Assembly: GCA_003833135.1 (NCBI GenBank)
Contig: QZLH01000221.1
Coordinates: 60,215-124,214 of the forward strand
Length of the DNA stretch: 64,000 nt
From: Oehlia diaphana
Taxonomy: Eukaryota; Glomeromycota; Glomeromycetes; Glomerales; Glomeraceae
Direction of reading: 5' to 3'
Below, one piece after another: positions 50,131 to 63,363 of the stretch. The notes below the pieces were generated by a model. That model saw only the letters and a program-made list of their open reading frames with translations. It ran no database searches and had not been told where the DNA came from. Each line of letters opens with the position of its first letter. Position 1 is the stretch's first letter. The translations under genes and the position numbers were made by a program.

Positions 50131-50500
50131 AATTTATTCGGAGAAATCTTTTTTATTCATTAAATTATTTAAATAAAGTAATACGCAAATAAAACAAAAG
50201 AACTTTCTATCTTTGTACAATAAAACTTGATAAAAAATATATATATTAATTTTTTCACGTTTAATATTTTTTTTTGTTTTACGATTTTTTTTACTAATTA
50301 CAAATTTCTTATGAGATATTGTTAGCGCAATTTATCGATTTATATAGACTAGTCTGTTTCCGTTCCTCTACTTCAGTAATAATAAATTATCGTAAAATGT
50401 ATTATTACTTTTATAAACACAAAATGAATAAATAGAGTTATGTATATATATACAAAGAGCAATTACAAAAATAATCGTTGAGTAAATTGTTTCAAATTAA

Positions 50501-52178
50501 TTAGCTTGTTATAACAGTTCCGACTACATTACTATTTTGTGAATTTCTATTGTTATTATTATTTTCAGCAATTCTTGATTGTCTACTAGATCTTCTGTCC
50601 CTATGTCGTCGTCGTCTACGAATCGCTGTAAGATATTTTATCCATCGGAAATGTGGAAAATTGTGATGTACAGATGAAGCGACTGATGAGTCATCATCAT
50701 TTCGTTGATTTTCGTTATGTGCCGTGTAATGATTATTTCCAGTTGTCTCGATAGATGAAGATACTGACGAATCTTGATTGTGTTGCGTTGCATTCATTTC
50801 ACTTTCCCATGATGTGTAATCCGTTTTGCACATTGGACATAAGGGAGATATATCAAGAAGCCATGGATCTATGCATAATCTATCAATCAAATAAACGAGA
50901 ATTAATATATTTTAATAATCATAAAATAGAATTTATTATATACATACGTATGATATCGATGTTGACAAGGTAGAAGTCTTAATTCTTCACCGGATTCAAA
51001 ATCATCTATACAAATGGGACAAGTTAATTGTCCATCTTGAACTTCATTATTTGTTAAAGTTGCTGAAGGATTTGAAGTTGTAGATATAGAACGACTACGT
51101 GATGAATCCTTAATATGTGCAATCGAAAGATTTTGTGGTAAATCAGGATCACTTTCTTGAGAATTATCATCATTGTTGTTATTACTCGCTTTAGAGGTTT
51201 TATCCGTAGAAATATTTGATGAATCTTTAGCATCTTCAGCTTGTGGAGCAGATTTCATAACATCCGTACTTAAGGATTCTAATTCAATATCCGATTCTAA
51301 TTCTTTAGTCTTTCCTTTTTCCAAATCATCTTTTTCTTTTTTATCATCATCATCGTCTTTCAATCCCATAGTAAAGAAGAATACAGGGAAACTCTCCAAA
51401 ACAGATCTAGCTATTCCACGACGTGGACGTGGATCCTGTCCTTGACTTGTTTGTGGTGCGGGAGCATTTAGTCGATTCTTTATAATATTTGTGACAACCA
51501 CAATAAAGAATAATCCCAAAACAACACCTGATACAGCATAAAGAACAATCATTGCAGTTTGATAAGTTGCAAGCACTTTATTTTCACCTGAAGAGCCATT
51601 TGTACTAACGGGATCCTTTGTAGGAACATTTTCGAAATTTATATCCCCTTTTATTTCAACGGCAACTTGATTATTTAATACTAATACTTTAGAAACATCA
51701 TAATAACATTTTTGATCGGTAATAAATATAGGAGTTGTAAAGTTAACTAATGAAATGCTACGGAGACCACAGGGGTTTGCATTTGGATATAAGAGAATAG
51801 AAGAAGCAGAATCCGCAGCAGAAATAACATTTTGAATATCATCACAACGAATAAACGCTATCAAATCAGTATCTGCATTTACACTTGGAGGTGGCCACCA
51901 TTGTAATGTACCCTGATATCGATAATTTAAATTGTTAATATTCTCTGAATGAAAATAAGAAGCGAATAATCAAATAATTAAATACATACTTTAATTCCTT
52001 CGAGAGGAGGAGGATTTATCAAGTTCTTGACAGAACAGGAAATTTGATTATTTAGCACATTCATCTTATAATCTGCCTCATTGTTAATATTTTGAGCACA
52101 TATTAGTGATACTAGTGACGCAGTTAAAAATATAATAACACCAATAAAAGAGTCGTTTAATATTTTGAAAGATCCCAT
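50501..52178 (-). CDS. PA-TM-RING E3 ubiquitin ligase (RNF13/GRAIL type)
   Basis: Three exons (52178-51990, 51912-50948, 50879-50501) give 510 residues from MGSFKILND (a TTG would be needed to start earlier). An N-terminal signal sequence (IGVIIFLTASLVSLICAQ) leads into a lumenal protease-associated-like domain (LIAFIRCDD, ILLYPNANPCG). A single membrane span (MIVLYAVSGVVLGLFFIVVV) is followed by an acidic/Ser-rich linker of about 150 residues. The RING-H2 finger is CPICIDDFESGEELRLLPCQ, HRYHTLCIDPWL, CPMCK. The tail has an Arg-rich patch (RRRRRHRDRRSSRQ). Family members ubiquitinate membrane cargo in endosomes or vacuoles. The RING is split by an intron between His-Thr and Leu-Cys. Confidence 0.93.
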
Positions 52179-52979
52179 TGTCAACAAAAATGAATAAACC
52201 CAATAGATAAATAGAAAGTTTTAACTATAATATATTAAGAAAAATGAAACTATTCGTTATAATAAGTTGATGGCTAATAACTTCATTTTATTTTTCACTT
52301 TCTTCTATTTTGTATTCAGTCTCGTGAGAATCGAGTTTTTTAAATAGATAGTTAGAACTAATATTTTTATCATGATACTTTTTATAATTTTTTGTGTTAT
52401 ACCTTTTTTGCTTATAAGATAAATAAATCATGATGATATCATACTTTTTCATTTATTAAAAAACATAACTTCCGTATTACGACATCAATGTATCATTAAA
52501 TATTCTACCGAATTTCCATTTTGTCATTCAAAAAAAAAAATTTTTTTTATTTTTAGCACATAGAACACGAGAAATTTACAATCGGATGGTTATCTACAGT
52601 TGTATAAAGAAATCGGTCGTTCGGTTAAAAAGTTTATATTCATAGAAATTCTGTGCTATGTTCAGCAAAAAATAAATACTGTAAGTAACCTAATTCTAAT
52701 AATGATATGCATGTTAAAAATTTTTCGATTGAAAATGACTTTGGAACCGCATGCCGCAGAAATCTAGAAAGTTTGGAATATTCTAGACGCTTGATCGGCG
52801 TGATAACTTTTCATCTCTTTTTTTTTTTTTATCTTTAACACACGTCAAATTAAATCAAGTTTTGCCATTTCTATATACATGAGGTAAACTCTTCTTTTGA
52901 AAAAGAAAAGGGAACGCTTGCGATTATTTCCGCTCTAATTGGTGTAATTTACAAAGTTAACTTCTTTTAGACGATTAAA
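52179..52979. other. Divergent intergenic region upstream of TIM17
   Basis: A+T-rich with T10-T12 tracts. It contains a heat-shock-element-like array (see 52775-52787). No gene is seen in it. Confidence 0.5.
52775..52787. promoter_or_regulatory. Heat-shock-element-like site
   Basis: GGAATATTCTAGA fits nGAAnnTTCnnGAn, three alternating 5-bp heat-shock-factor units, about 200 bp upstream of TIM17. A further GAA lies just upstream (TCTAGAAAG) but off-register. Such short A/T-compatible motifs can arise by chance. Confidence 0.35.
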
Positions 52980-53667
52980 ATGTCGCGATATGATTTTAAT
53001 CGTGATCCTTGGTATTATAACCTTTTTATAAATACTCGAATTAAATATTGAATTATTTTTAAAAAAGCTCATTTTTGTTTTCTTTTTATAGTCCATGGGT
53101 AATACTAAATGATACTGGAGGCGCGTTCGCAATGGGGGCTATTGGTGGTGGTATATGGCATTTTGTCAAAGGAGCGAAAAATTCACCAAAGGTATATTCC
53201 TTTTATAATTTATTCCTACGTTATAATTCAATTTAAAATTTCTTATATATAGGGAGAACGAATAATCGGTGCAATTACAGCTGTAAAAGCTCGTTCACCC
53301 GTTTTAGGTGGTAATTTTGCCGTATGGGGAGGATTATTTTCAACATTTGATTGTGCATTAAAAGGAATAAGACAAAAAGAGGATCCATGGAATTTAATCG
53401 CAAGTGGTTTTCTCACCGGTGGTTTTTTAGCTGCTAGAGGTGGTATTGGTGCAGCAACGAGATCTGCTTGCTTTGGTGCTTGTGTCTTGGCAATAATCGA
53501 AGGTGTAACATTTGCCACCAGTAGATTTACGTCTCCACCGCCAGTAATGCAGGTAAACATAATTTAAATCTTTTATTAAAGGAGTATCTTATTATTAATT
53601 ATCAAATTGTTATTTCTCGATTTTAAAGGTTCCTGATATACGACCACAATCTCCAAATCCCCAATGA
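52980..53667 (+). CDS. TIM17: Mitochondrial import translocase subunit Tim17
   Basis: Four exons (52980-53011, 53092-53191, 53253-53552, 53629-53667) give 156 residues, a normal length. The start [20 protein letters not shown] is the Tim17 N-terminus with the negatively charged Asp residues and the conserved Cys. [20 protein letters not shown] holds the packed Gly of the first span, and [16 protein letters not shown] carries the second conserved Cys and the loop motif. Four spans in total. It is the core subunit of the inner-membrane TIM23 complex that moves presequence proteins into the matrix. The C-terminal [11 protein letters not shown] is hydrophilic. Confidence 0.97.
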
Positions 53668-54292
53668 TATAGATAGTTTACATATATTAAAAAAGACATT
53701 TTTATTCGAACGAGCCATTCCCTGTAAAAAAAATGTTTGGTTATACACTTATTCAAGACTATAATAATTCTTAGTCAATGAATAATGATGTAATCCAATT
53801 AAAAGTAATCTGATTAAATTTTATATATAAAAAAACTTTCAATTCACTTAGATATTATATATAATTCAAACCTTCCTCAACTCCTTTAAATATTCAAATA
53901 AAAAAGTATATATACAGTATATATAATTTATATGGTTAATATAATATGTACTTTAAACTTATCAATGGCTTACAATAAAATTTATCCCGATTATAGTGTA
54001 TTCAATTACAATCTAAGAAAGAATTATGATAATATCAAAATTAAACCCCTAGTTACCTCTAATCATTTACTGACTGAATACTTAATATACTCTATTTTTT
54101 ATTTTTTATTTTCGTTTCTTTAATGCCATATCTTTAGCATTGAACAACTAATCGAAAGTATCATAAAAGAAATTTACTATTTATCCTCTATTTCTACAAA
54201 TAAGCAAATGAGAAGAAGTAAATATCATATCAAAACTAAGCAACAAAGAATTACACACTTACTCAGTTATTACTATATCCTTTGCTATACTG

Positions 54293-56078
54293 CTATACCA
54301 TATTTGCAATTGATGTCTTGTTGATAGCTGTAGCTTGTTCGTTTACTGCATTAATAGAACAACTCGTACTCGAGATGGATGAATCACTGGTAGATGTAGT
54401 TTGTCGATGACAAATGTAAATTGAAGAAAACCATGAATCCGTAATAATTTGTTCTATAGTAATACGTTTTTTTGGATCTGGTTCTATTATTTTTGAAATT
54501 AATTCCCGCTGACCCTTTAAAAGAGATAAGGATTAGTACGCATATACATAACAAGCCGATTAATCCTTTCTGAAATTTATGCTTACTTCAGTCAAACATT
54601 GGAAAGGAGCGGTAAATGTATCCTTTTTTTTTGCTTCTAGATAGGCTTTGAAGTTCGCATCTTCTTTTTCTATAGCGACACGCCAAAGAAGACTGCTGGT
54701 CATCATACTCATATAAATAATTCCGCAAGCCCAAATGTCAACTGATCTTGAATCAAACAATTCATCTTTAAATTCTTCCGGTGCAATATAGGGTTCACTA
54801 CCGCAGATACCACGTGTCAGGTGAGGTTGTGTTTCCCAAGCCATGCGGAAACATTCCGCATTACCAAAATCGGTAATCTTGAGACATCCATTAGAAGTGA
54901 GAATAAGATTCTCAGGTTTCAAATCACTACAAGGGCCAACTGGTATAAGTAATAATTAAGGTAACAAAAAATATTAATGAATATTAGTATTAGACTATAG
55001 TTACCGATGAGCAACGCCATTATCGTGTAAATATTTTACACCATTTATTAATTGTCCAAAGAAACAATTTCCTTCATCTTTTTTTAATCCGCCGCCCGAA
55101 GTGACGATCAAAGAATAAAGGTCACCGCCAGAACAATACTCCATTACCTCACAGTAATTTCCTTGGGTATCTTGAAGTAAATCCAGCGTATCAATTACGT
55201 TGATATGATGGAGCGAAGAAGAAATACAAAACTCGGAAGTTAAACGTTTTATGTATTTCTTTGCAGGTTCATTATGATGTCTCTTGAACTCCTAATCAAA
55301 ATTCAAAACAATTGATTAGTTCCAGTCACGTAAAATCTGAAAATATTTTTAATAATAAAAATAATTATTAGTTAATATTGTCTTAATAATGAGCAATAAT
55401 AACCTTGACGGCAAAAAGCTTTTCGCCTGGCACTCTAGGTTCTATTTTGTGTGCAATACGGACGATACCAAATGCACCTGTATATTATACAAACAATAAG
55501 GGAAAAAGAAAGATTTGTACCTAATCTAGAAGAGAAGTTGAAATTTATAAATTACATACCCTTTCCAATAACTTCCTGTGGCTTTCCGTACTTTTCAGAC
55601 AGAGATTGTGAATGAACATGTTTATCATTCATCGCTGCTGGCTGACCATGAATACCAAGCTCTTTAAAGAAATTTTGCATACGGTGAGTTCTTTTGCTAT
55701 ATGACAAGTTATGAATGTGCTTTCCTGCCTCCGTCTTTTGAAAACGTGTATTGGAAGTCGTTTGACCAGGCTGTATGTTAGCATTTTCCGATTTTTCGCT
55801 TTCAGTGTCAGAACCTTTGTCCGTATGGAACATTTTTTGTAAAGTAGCCGATATTTTACTACTTGTATTGTGAGAACTTTTCACATGATTATCATGTTCG
55901 TGTTTTGTTTCTTTTGATCCCGGTTGTTGACGATCTACTTCGAGAAATATCTTTTTGCCCGCTTTGACAAATAGTAAAGGTAATACTAAAATAAATATAT
56001 TTTTACACGTGTATCCAAATAGAAAAATAAAGGTGTATATTTACCAGTTTGTTCTTTTTGTTGTTTCGTGTTCTCCAT
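54293..56078 (-). CDS. Hal4(Sat4)/Hal5-type Ser/Thr protein kinase
   Basis: Six exons (56078-56045, 55985-55560, 55477-55404, 55291-55005, 54926-54587, 54514-54293) give 460 residues. A polar N-terminus of about 150 residues precedes the kinase domain: GKGAFGIVRIAHK, FAVKEFK (ATP Lys), EVMEYCSGGDLYSLI, AHRDLKPENLIL, KITDFGNAE, GICGSEPYIAPEEF. The strings SVDIWACGIIYMSMM and LLWRVAIEKEDANFKAYLEA are characteristic of the fungal NPR/HAL5 branch, which controls plasma-membrane transporters and cation homeostasis. The C-terminus is Ser/Thr-rich. The large transporter next door is not known to be its target. Confidence 0.88.
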
Positions 56079-57356
56079 AGTTACACGAATATATTTCAGG
56101 AGAAAAGACTAATAACCAACGATAAATCGAGTCGAGAAAAAATATTCCAATAAATAACGCGCTTTCTTATTAAGTTAAATAACGGCGAGAACCGTGAATC
56201 GATACTTGATTTTTTTTGGTGGCGAAAGAATTTTTAATTTCGTTTATTTTTATACAAAAATTGAAATACTGTGAGATCACGAGCATTTGTAGTTTTGGTG
56301 ATGACGAAAATATGATAAATTTAAATATATACTGTTTTTGGCCCGGAGATGGACTTTCAATTCTTGGCATAACGCCCTATTCTATTTTTACCAGCCAATC
56401 AACGTGGCAGATATGTCAATTATGTCTTTCAATTTTCCGTTTTTAATGAACTGAACCATTTAGCTAAATAAATTATCGAATAAAATATAGGGTGGTTTTA
56501 AGAAAATTCTATCGCACCTAGAATCAAAACCATTGTCCTTAATTTCACAGTAAGTGATAAATAAATATTAACAAAATTGTATCTCTCAAAAAAATGAATT
56601 GGATATGATCGCAAGATTGTGCTTTATCAAGTTTATCAAAATTGGGAGAGAATAAGATTGAATTTTAAATGAAATATCTTTATTGGAAGCGATAAGCCCG
56701 AGCTTCGTCATTCTTAGAACAAAATAAACAAAATAGAAAAAAAAAATTATAGATATCCAGAATTTTCTGGTTTATGTAAATTTACTACAAAATTACGAAG
56801 TTTAGAAAATAGAAAATTCGCGCAAAGAAAACAATTCGCATAAGCAAATCAACCCACAAACCCATTCAACTCGAACTTAAAAAAGAGATATATATAACCT
56901 TTCAGGGGGGTTATATTTTTTTTCCCAGGTTATAATCATAAATAAAGTAATCTATGTAAATATCATAGTACAGTTATTACATATCAGATATATCCTGATG
57001 ATGAAATAATTATTTAACCAAAATAATGTAAATCATAATAAGCTATAATTTTCCTATTGGGTTAAGTCATTTCCAAAAAAGGCAAACTCTAAATTTAGTT
57101 GTATTTTAAAATAGCAGTATTTTTAATTCATTGTAACCAAATTCATTCGAACAAAAAATATTATAAAATTGTATAATGATCAAAAATGGTATACAACTAA
57201 TTAACTCATGAAAATTTAAATTAATAATGTGGAATTGTAAGTCTATATATGTAAAATATGATGTAAAAATGTGAATGTTTTATGTTACAAATTAATTCTA
57301 AAAGGAATTTAATCATAATTACAATATATGATACCTATATAAAATTTTTTTTTTTT
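56079..57356. other. Intergenic region
   Basis: A+T-rich sequence between the Hal-type kinase 5' end and the transporter 3' end. Frames near 56170-56450 on both strands have no family features. A T12 tract precedes the transporter stop codon. Confidence 0.5.
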
Positions 57357-60300
57357 TTAGAAGTCAATCAACTCTTTAACATATCGATTAACACCAACCA
57401 AAGACTTCACAACTGACACCAACTTAAAAAGTTCATTTGTAAGATGACTTGTTTTTATAAGATAAGCACAATAACAAGCATAAGCTGGTGTTTCCAAATC
57501 ATCTCTTGTTAATTCAGAAGCTGTCTTTTTAATCCTTCTTGAAACTCTGTAGCCTAAACCATATTGTCCATTCTTTGTTGCAGTTGAAATAATATTATAC
57601 GGCGGTAAAGGAATTCGATTTTCTAGTGCTGTTGATAATATATGAAAGGCAGTCAAAATATGTGTAATATAATGACACTTTGATGGATCTAATGCTTCCT
57701 CTAAATCCACCCTCCATTCAGTTTCATTTAATCCATGTAATGTATATTCCATTCCGCTTACAAGATTAACCATATGCTCTACAATCTCTATCATACGTGC
57801 ATATTTTTCCATAGGATAATTGCCTCTTAATGGAGGTTCATATACTGTACGTGATAAAAGTAATCGTTCGATAGCTATGGATCTATTGATTCTGGCAACA
57901 AGTTTTCGGAATGTTTTGGTCGTTATAAGGTTATTGGAATTCTTATTTCCTTTAATAAGAGAAGATACCGTCATTGAGTAAAGAACCCCAATGTCTGTGA
58001 TAGTACGTGAGAGCCGATGACGAACTTCAACACGCCCGGTGTGTGGCCAGGGAATCATATTCATAACAAAAGCTGCTGTAATACCAATACTTACAGCCGT
58101 TGTTCGCTGTTATAAATAAATCAAAATAACAGATAATATTAATAAAGTGCTTTATTTTTAAATTCAAATCTTGTAAAAAACAAGTTAACCAACCTTTGCG
58201 GCTATAGTGTAAATGTCATCATTCATACCAACACCATAACTGGCCTGATACGCATTTGCAAGGACCAAGGGAAAGTTTACTAACATAATAATTCCTCCAA
58301 CAGTCCATACTTTTGAATTAAGATAAACAAACCAAAGGAGAAGGGAAAATATGAACAAGACAGAAGCCAAGCCATATACGTTTCCTTTAGTCATTTCCCA
58401 TGCTATTATTGCCATTACTGCGCCCATGCCCACCCCAAGAAGACGACCCAAGAATTGAAGGACCGCACCTCCTGTTGTAGGTGCAAATGAAAGTACAGCG
58501 CTAACAACTGCCCACTTTTTATTACGACAGAAAAATAGAAAAATACATATTTAACAATATTTAAGATTAAATTTATTGTAAAAATAAATATATAATTAAT
58601 TATTATTTTAAAATCTTTACCTGACCACGATAAGTATCAAACCATTTATAAGATCCAGGCAAGAATGCTGGTAAACATAGACAAGTGACGATCAAAGTGT
58701 TCTTGAAAGCAAATACTGCATATTTACTATCGAACCAATTTCTAATAAGCCATAAGTGATACCAGAATTTTTGAATCGAATTCGATGGAGGAGTTACATC
58801 AGGGTCAAAAACTTCATTCCCAAGTTCTTCTTCCTCCTCTTCTCTAGATTTATGTTCGTAAATTTTCCAACCATCTTCATCCATTTCACCGAAATTCCTA
58901 ATTCGTTTCAAAATCGGTATCTCAGGAAACCAAAATTTCTTGGATTGTCTCGTAGTCGAAAGAACCTTGATTAATCCCACCAAAAAGCCAAGACTTTCAG
59001 AAACCTCTCTAAGACTGTTCTCAAAAAGAATCAATAACAAGAATAATCTTTGTGGGGAAGGACTTAGTGTCTGTGTTTCATCGAACAAACTATCCAAAGC
59101 TTCCTCACGAGAATAATTGAATTTTGCAATGGCCTCCTGTAAGTAACCGAAAGGATCATCAAGAACATTTTTATTGTGATCAGCTCTAGGTTTAAGTTTA
59201 AATGGCCATGATCGGTAATACCACGGTTCGCAACAATTGTGTTGAAGATGATCAACACGTGTGATACAGTCTGCTAAACACAATTGGCATGCTACTGAAA
59301 GTTCAGTACAAATTGGTCTAAAAATTTTTAAAAGATTTGAGAAATCCTCTTCATTTCCAATAGTTCCTATGGTACTTGTAGGCGAAAGAGGTTCATCTAC
59401 ACTAATAGATGTCTGATCTGTATCATCACCGTTGATCCTAATTTCTACTGTTCCTTCTTCTCCATCCTTCATTAATTCTTCTTCGATTACACCACTTAAA
59501 GCTAAACCTCCTAATGTCATATGCATAGATTTAACAAGTCTAGTTATTTCCAATATATCTTCAGGTCCAATCTTTGAAAAAGAAACTTCGTGTTGAGCCT
59601 CTCGTTTCGCGTTATCAAGATTTGCAAGATTATCTTGTACTGTCCTATGAAGTTTTGCAATAGTATTTCTATTATAAGTATCTCGAAGGAAAAAATGAGC
59701 TTCTTGATCAAGCAAATCTATAAAACTTTGTAATGTTTCATGCAAGTATGGAATATAATTTGTGGTAGCATTTTCTGGCCATAATAAAATATTAACTAAA
59801 AGAGAACATGCTGGACCGATCAACATTGGAATCAACAACGATTTCTATATAATAATGAATAAGAAGAAACATTTAATAAAAAAGAATTTCTATGTAATGT
59901 GATCGAACAATGATAACATACTATGATCTGGAACTTATTATCAGGGTGCACGTAAGATTGCGTCAAAGAGAAAGTCATGATGATGCAAGCATTGATGGCA
60001 CCATAACGCATGGGTGGCCATTTAATTTTATCATATGATAAAACAAATGTTCCGATTGCTAAGAAAGAAACATGTACAATTGTAGCAGAGATATCAAACA
60101 TTTGGCCCGGTTCACGTAATGCATTAGATATTGTAATGGCAATTAAAGACCATACTGTTGCAATAAATGCCGCTATAATTCCCCAAGCGGCACTCTATTA
60201 TTTATTAATAATTACTCTTAATTTTATTCAATCATTTTTATTTCACAAATATTTTTTTTTTTTAATTCTCACCTCGAATAGCGAGCCAAAAGTTCTTGAA

Positions 60301-60731
60301 GGTTGAAAGTAGCAAACCATAACAATGGCCAAGAAAGTACCAGAACCTATTGCTTGCATAACAGGCACGATAAGATCAATCACATAAGCAAGCCAATAAG
60401 CTACGGCAGCTTTTATTACTCTCTTTGCCATTGGCCATGTTGCTTTTTTCATAAGGTAGCCGTAACATTTACTTATATTAGACCATGTTAGTCTTTTGGG
60501 TTTAAGCGAAATCTCCGCTGATTTTTCTAGTCCTGGTTTACCAAACATTGATTCATTATATACGTTTTTGTAGTCCTCATTTTCTGTTGTAACTTTTTGA
60601 ACAGCTCTAAAAAGTTCGTCGCCTGTTAAAGTTAACTCGTTATCGTAAGGTTCTTCGGAAATAATATCGTCGTCAACGTTGGTAATTATAGACAACGGTG
60701 ATTGCGAATGTATTCTCGCAGTGTTCTCCAT
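57357..60731 (-). CDS. ArAE_2/fusaric-acid-resistance-like membrane transporter
   Basis: Five exons (60731-60273, 60194-59922, 59844-58621, 58514-58194, 58106-57357) give 1008 residues from MENTARIHSQ (an earlier start would need TTG). The architecture is duplicated. A hydrophilic N-terminus precedes about six spans (AAVAYWLAYVIDLIVPVMQA, WGIIAAFIATVWSLIAITIS, ISATIVHVSFLAIGTFVLSY, MLIGPACSLLVNILLWPE), then a cytosolic domain of about 350 residues (HETLQSFIDLLDQEAHFFL, acidic TSISVDEPLSP region). A second set of spans follows (VFAFKNTLIVTCLCLPAFLP, VVSAVLSFAPTTGGAVLQFL, GVGMGAVMAIIAW), then a C-terminal helical domain. This matches fungal DUF2421/ArAE_2 proteins (Bre4-like), related to aromatic-acid exporters. 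The substrate is unknown. Confidence 0.88.
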
Positions 60732-62812
60732 TTGCGCCAAGAAATCTGCGCTTTAGTGAAATACGCAATAGTGTCATTTATATAGAAAAACCAATTAATA
60801 TTTTTGCAGTACACTATTTCAAAATAGGGATTTTACTTTATAGTTTTTTTTTAATATTGTTGTCATCTTTGCTAATTTTGGTATAACCTTGGCACTCAAA
60901 TTAACTCGATTAACACTTATTAAAGAAACAATTCCGGTGACATCCTTCCTTTTTGTCACGGAAAAAAATTTAATCGCTGCAAAGCATATCGATCTTGATC
61001 TGACAAACTCCGAGTTGCATGATTTTTATACTATATATACATTTCTAATAACTTTTATTGTCATCCAATTTAATAATAACAATAAATATGGAAATCAAAA
61101 TTTGAAAAAAAAAATCGACGATTCTTAAATTCATAATTTCTTGAATTCTCTTAATATTTGATAAACAAAACAGATCGGACATTTTCGGGCATCTCTACAA
61201 TAATGTAATGAAATATACGGTATAAGTAGCATGACAACTGATACATTTTCGATTCATTTACAGTAATTCAAATATGAAATTGTTGACATCAATAACGTCA
61301 TCACATGTTCACTTTCTAATTCTATAAACGTTTAGTTTATTATTTAAAGTTGTCACACAGGATTAATTATCCAATCGGATCAACACTGATTTCGTGTGAT
61401 ATATCGAAAATGATTTAACGTTCCGTTTTTTTTTTACAAACATAAACTTTTTAAAAATGAACTGATAATTGAAATTTTAATTCCGTTCAAAATTAAGAAA
61501 CGTGAGAACCGAAAATCAAGAGTATGTTTTTAAGACGAGTATTAATTCATATTAATACATATTTTAGTTTTCAAAAATCGAAGTACCTTGTCTGAAACAT
61601 AATCGGTTCCATGAAGATAGAGTATATATTTTCGTTTGTCAAAAATACATACCAAATAACAAAAGGAAAGAGGGGATGATTATAGTTCTGATGAGATCTG
61701 TGTTTCATTTTTTTTACTATCTATTTCGTTGCTTATCATGTGTTACATAATAAAGCGGAGGAATCTTCTGTTTCCGAAGAACTCCGAGGAATATCAGGTA
61801 TTGCACAATCAAAGGCAAAAGGTTTCAATATCATTGGTTTATTATGTGTAGACGAATTCCAAGATAGTAAGAGATAATTAGAAAAAATAAATGCAGTAAT
61901 AGTAATAAGACAGTAAAATTGCACATCAATATCATAATAGCGCATCAGATTATCTCAATATATTTGAAAGGACTTATCTGAAAGTAATTGAAGACAGTAG
62001 CAAAAAAATGAGAATGAGAATATAACTCAAAGTATTCTATCATTTTAGCCTCTTTTTCTTATCTTGTTAATTATAGCCAATTATAAGTACTATCTTAACT
62101 GTTATCAATAAAAATGGTTTATTTATGATAAAAAATAAAATACTGATCTTATTATAATGTTTCACATTTATTTAAAAGCTTTAAATATTCAATTAATATT
62201 ATCCCCTGATCGGCAACATTTACACGATTATGCAAATATAGTTATAACTACTTGGTAGCAAATTTTATATGTATTTATTTATCCGTTTCTAGAAAATTTT
62301 GCAGTAAAAATTAACTATTAATTATAAATGGACTGATTTGAAAATTTGAGTAATTCAGAAAGATTTGCATTTTCCAAATGAGAAAAAACTTTCTTTTAAT
62401 TTATTTATATTATTTTTCAAGTGTTATAGTAATTAATAATTCCTAAGCTTTTTAAGCTTTTTAAAATTTAATTGCCGATCCACATGTGATGGATAGAAAA
62501 ATTACCGCAAATTTTGAAATCTGCGTTTCCCCCATAGATAAGTCGATAAAAAATTTTTGTTAAATAACTCCGCGAAAATAAAATGATCTGCGCCGCCCCT
62601 AAATCACATATTCTGAATCTGTACAAAGTGTTTATTTTTAGATTATTAAGTAAAATCAGGTTTTCAATTAGTCTATCGTTCACATGCAGACTAGCAATTA
62701 ATCATTTTTAAAATCTTTTAAAACCAAGCGAAAGAAACTAAGATTCAACAATAAAATATACTACTATATTTATACTCACGATATACTATAAAACACTCAC
62801 TATTGTAAATGG
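60732..62812. other. Gene-poor A+T-rich region
   Basis: No supported gene. A minus-strand frame at 61736-61945 (69 codons from MRYYDIDVQF) has a hydrophobic stretch (FYCLITITAFIFSNYLLLS) like a signal anchor but no family resemblance, so I leave it unannotated. A TCACATGT site lies near 61302. Confidence 0.5.
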
Positions 62813-62920
62813 ATCCTGGCTAATTAAGAATAAGTAAATTTTTACTAGAATTGGATAAATGATCGGCCTAGGCCGATCAGGTTTCGATTGTAAAATTATA
62901 CTATTCCAATTAGCCAGGAT
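62813..62920. mobile_element. 108-bp foldback/MITE-like element with a perfect central palindrome
   Basis: Perfect 13-bp ends ATCCTGGCTAATT (62813-62825) and AATTAGCCAGGAT (62908-62920) face inward. The two halves remain partly complementary along their length and meet at the perfect 20-bp palindrome TGATCGGCCTAGGCCGATCA (62860-62879). No target duplication is clear. The G+C-rich centre is striking in this A+T-rich setting. Confidence 0.65.
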
Positions 62921-62962
62921 ATAACTAATACGTAAAATTTTATCTAAAAAATTCTACTTCAG

Positions 62963-63112
62963 CCAGATGACGGATTTCTATTTCCAACAAATTATTTGGA
63001 TAAAAAAAAGCAAAAGATGGGTTCCATAAAAGGTAAATTTTATGCTGATCAATTAATGTTGGCCGGAATTAAATTTAACAATAAAAAAAGGAAAAAAGGA
63101 TCTGTTAAATAA
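62963..63112 (+). pseudogene. Orphan exon-like coding fragment
   Basis: After TTCTACTTCAG, a plausible 3' splice site, 49 codons stay open to a TAA at 63110-63112. The sequence is protein-like (PDDGFLFPTNYLDKKKQKMG ... GKFYADQLMLAGIKF ... KKRKKGSVK) and ends in a basic tail. There is no ATG at its start and no convincing upstream exon, since the foldback element lies directly before it. It may be the last exon of a disrupted gene or a captured fragment. Family not recognised. Confidence 0.35.
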
Positions 63113-63278
63113 ATCAATAATGATTATTTAAACCCACTTTTGAATTTTATCTCTTTAAAAATATATTTACTATATTTTCTTTTTTGGTTATATTTATCAA
63201 ATTATTTTTTTTTTTGTTATTTTTTGTTATAACAAACTATTGTAAAAACATTTTACTAAGGATAATTACTCACAATAT

Positions 63279-63299
63279 ATATATATATATATATATATA
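63279..63299. repeat. TA dinucleotide microsatellite
   Basis: About ten consecutive TA units. Confidence 0.9.
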
Positions 63300-63363
63300 G
63301 CAATGGCAAAGCAAAAGTATATCAAATAATTGTTCTTTATAAGCATCTTCATGTGTTAAGCAA

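Noticed and set aside
61736..61945. 69-codon minus-strand frame with a signal-anchor-like segment
   Set aside because: Short, A+T-driven hydrophobicity, no family features, no splice context.
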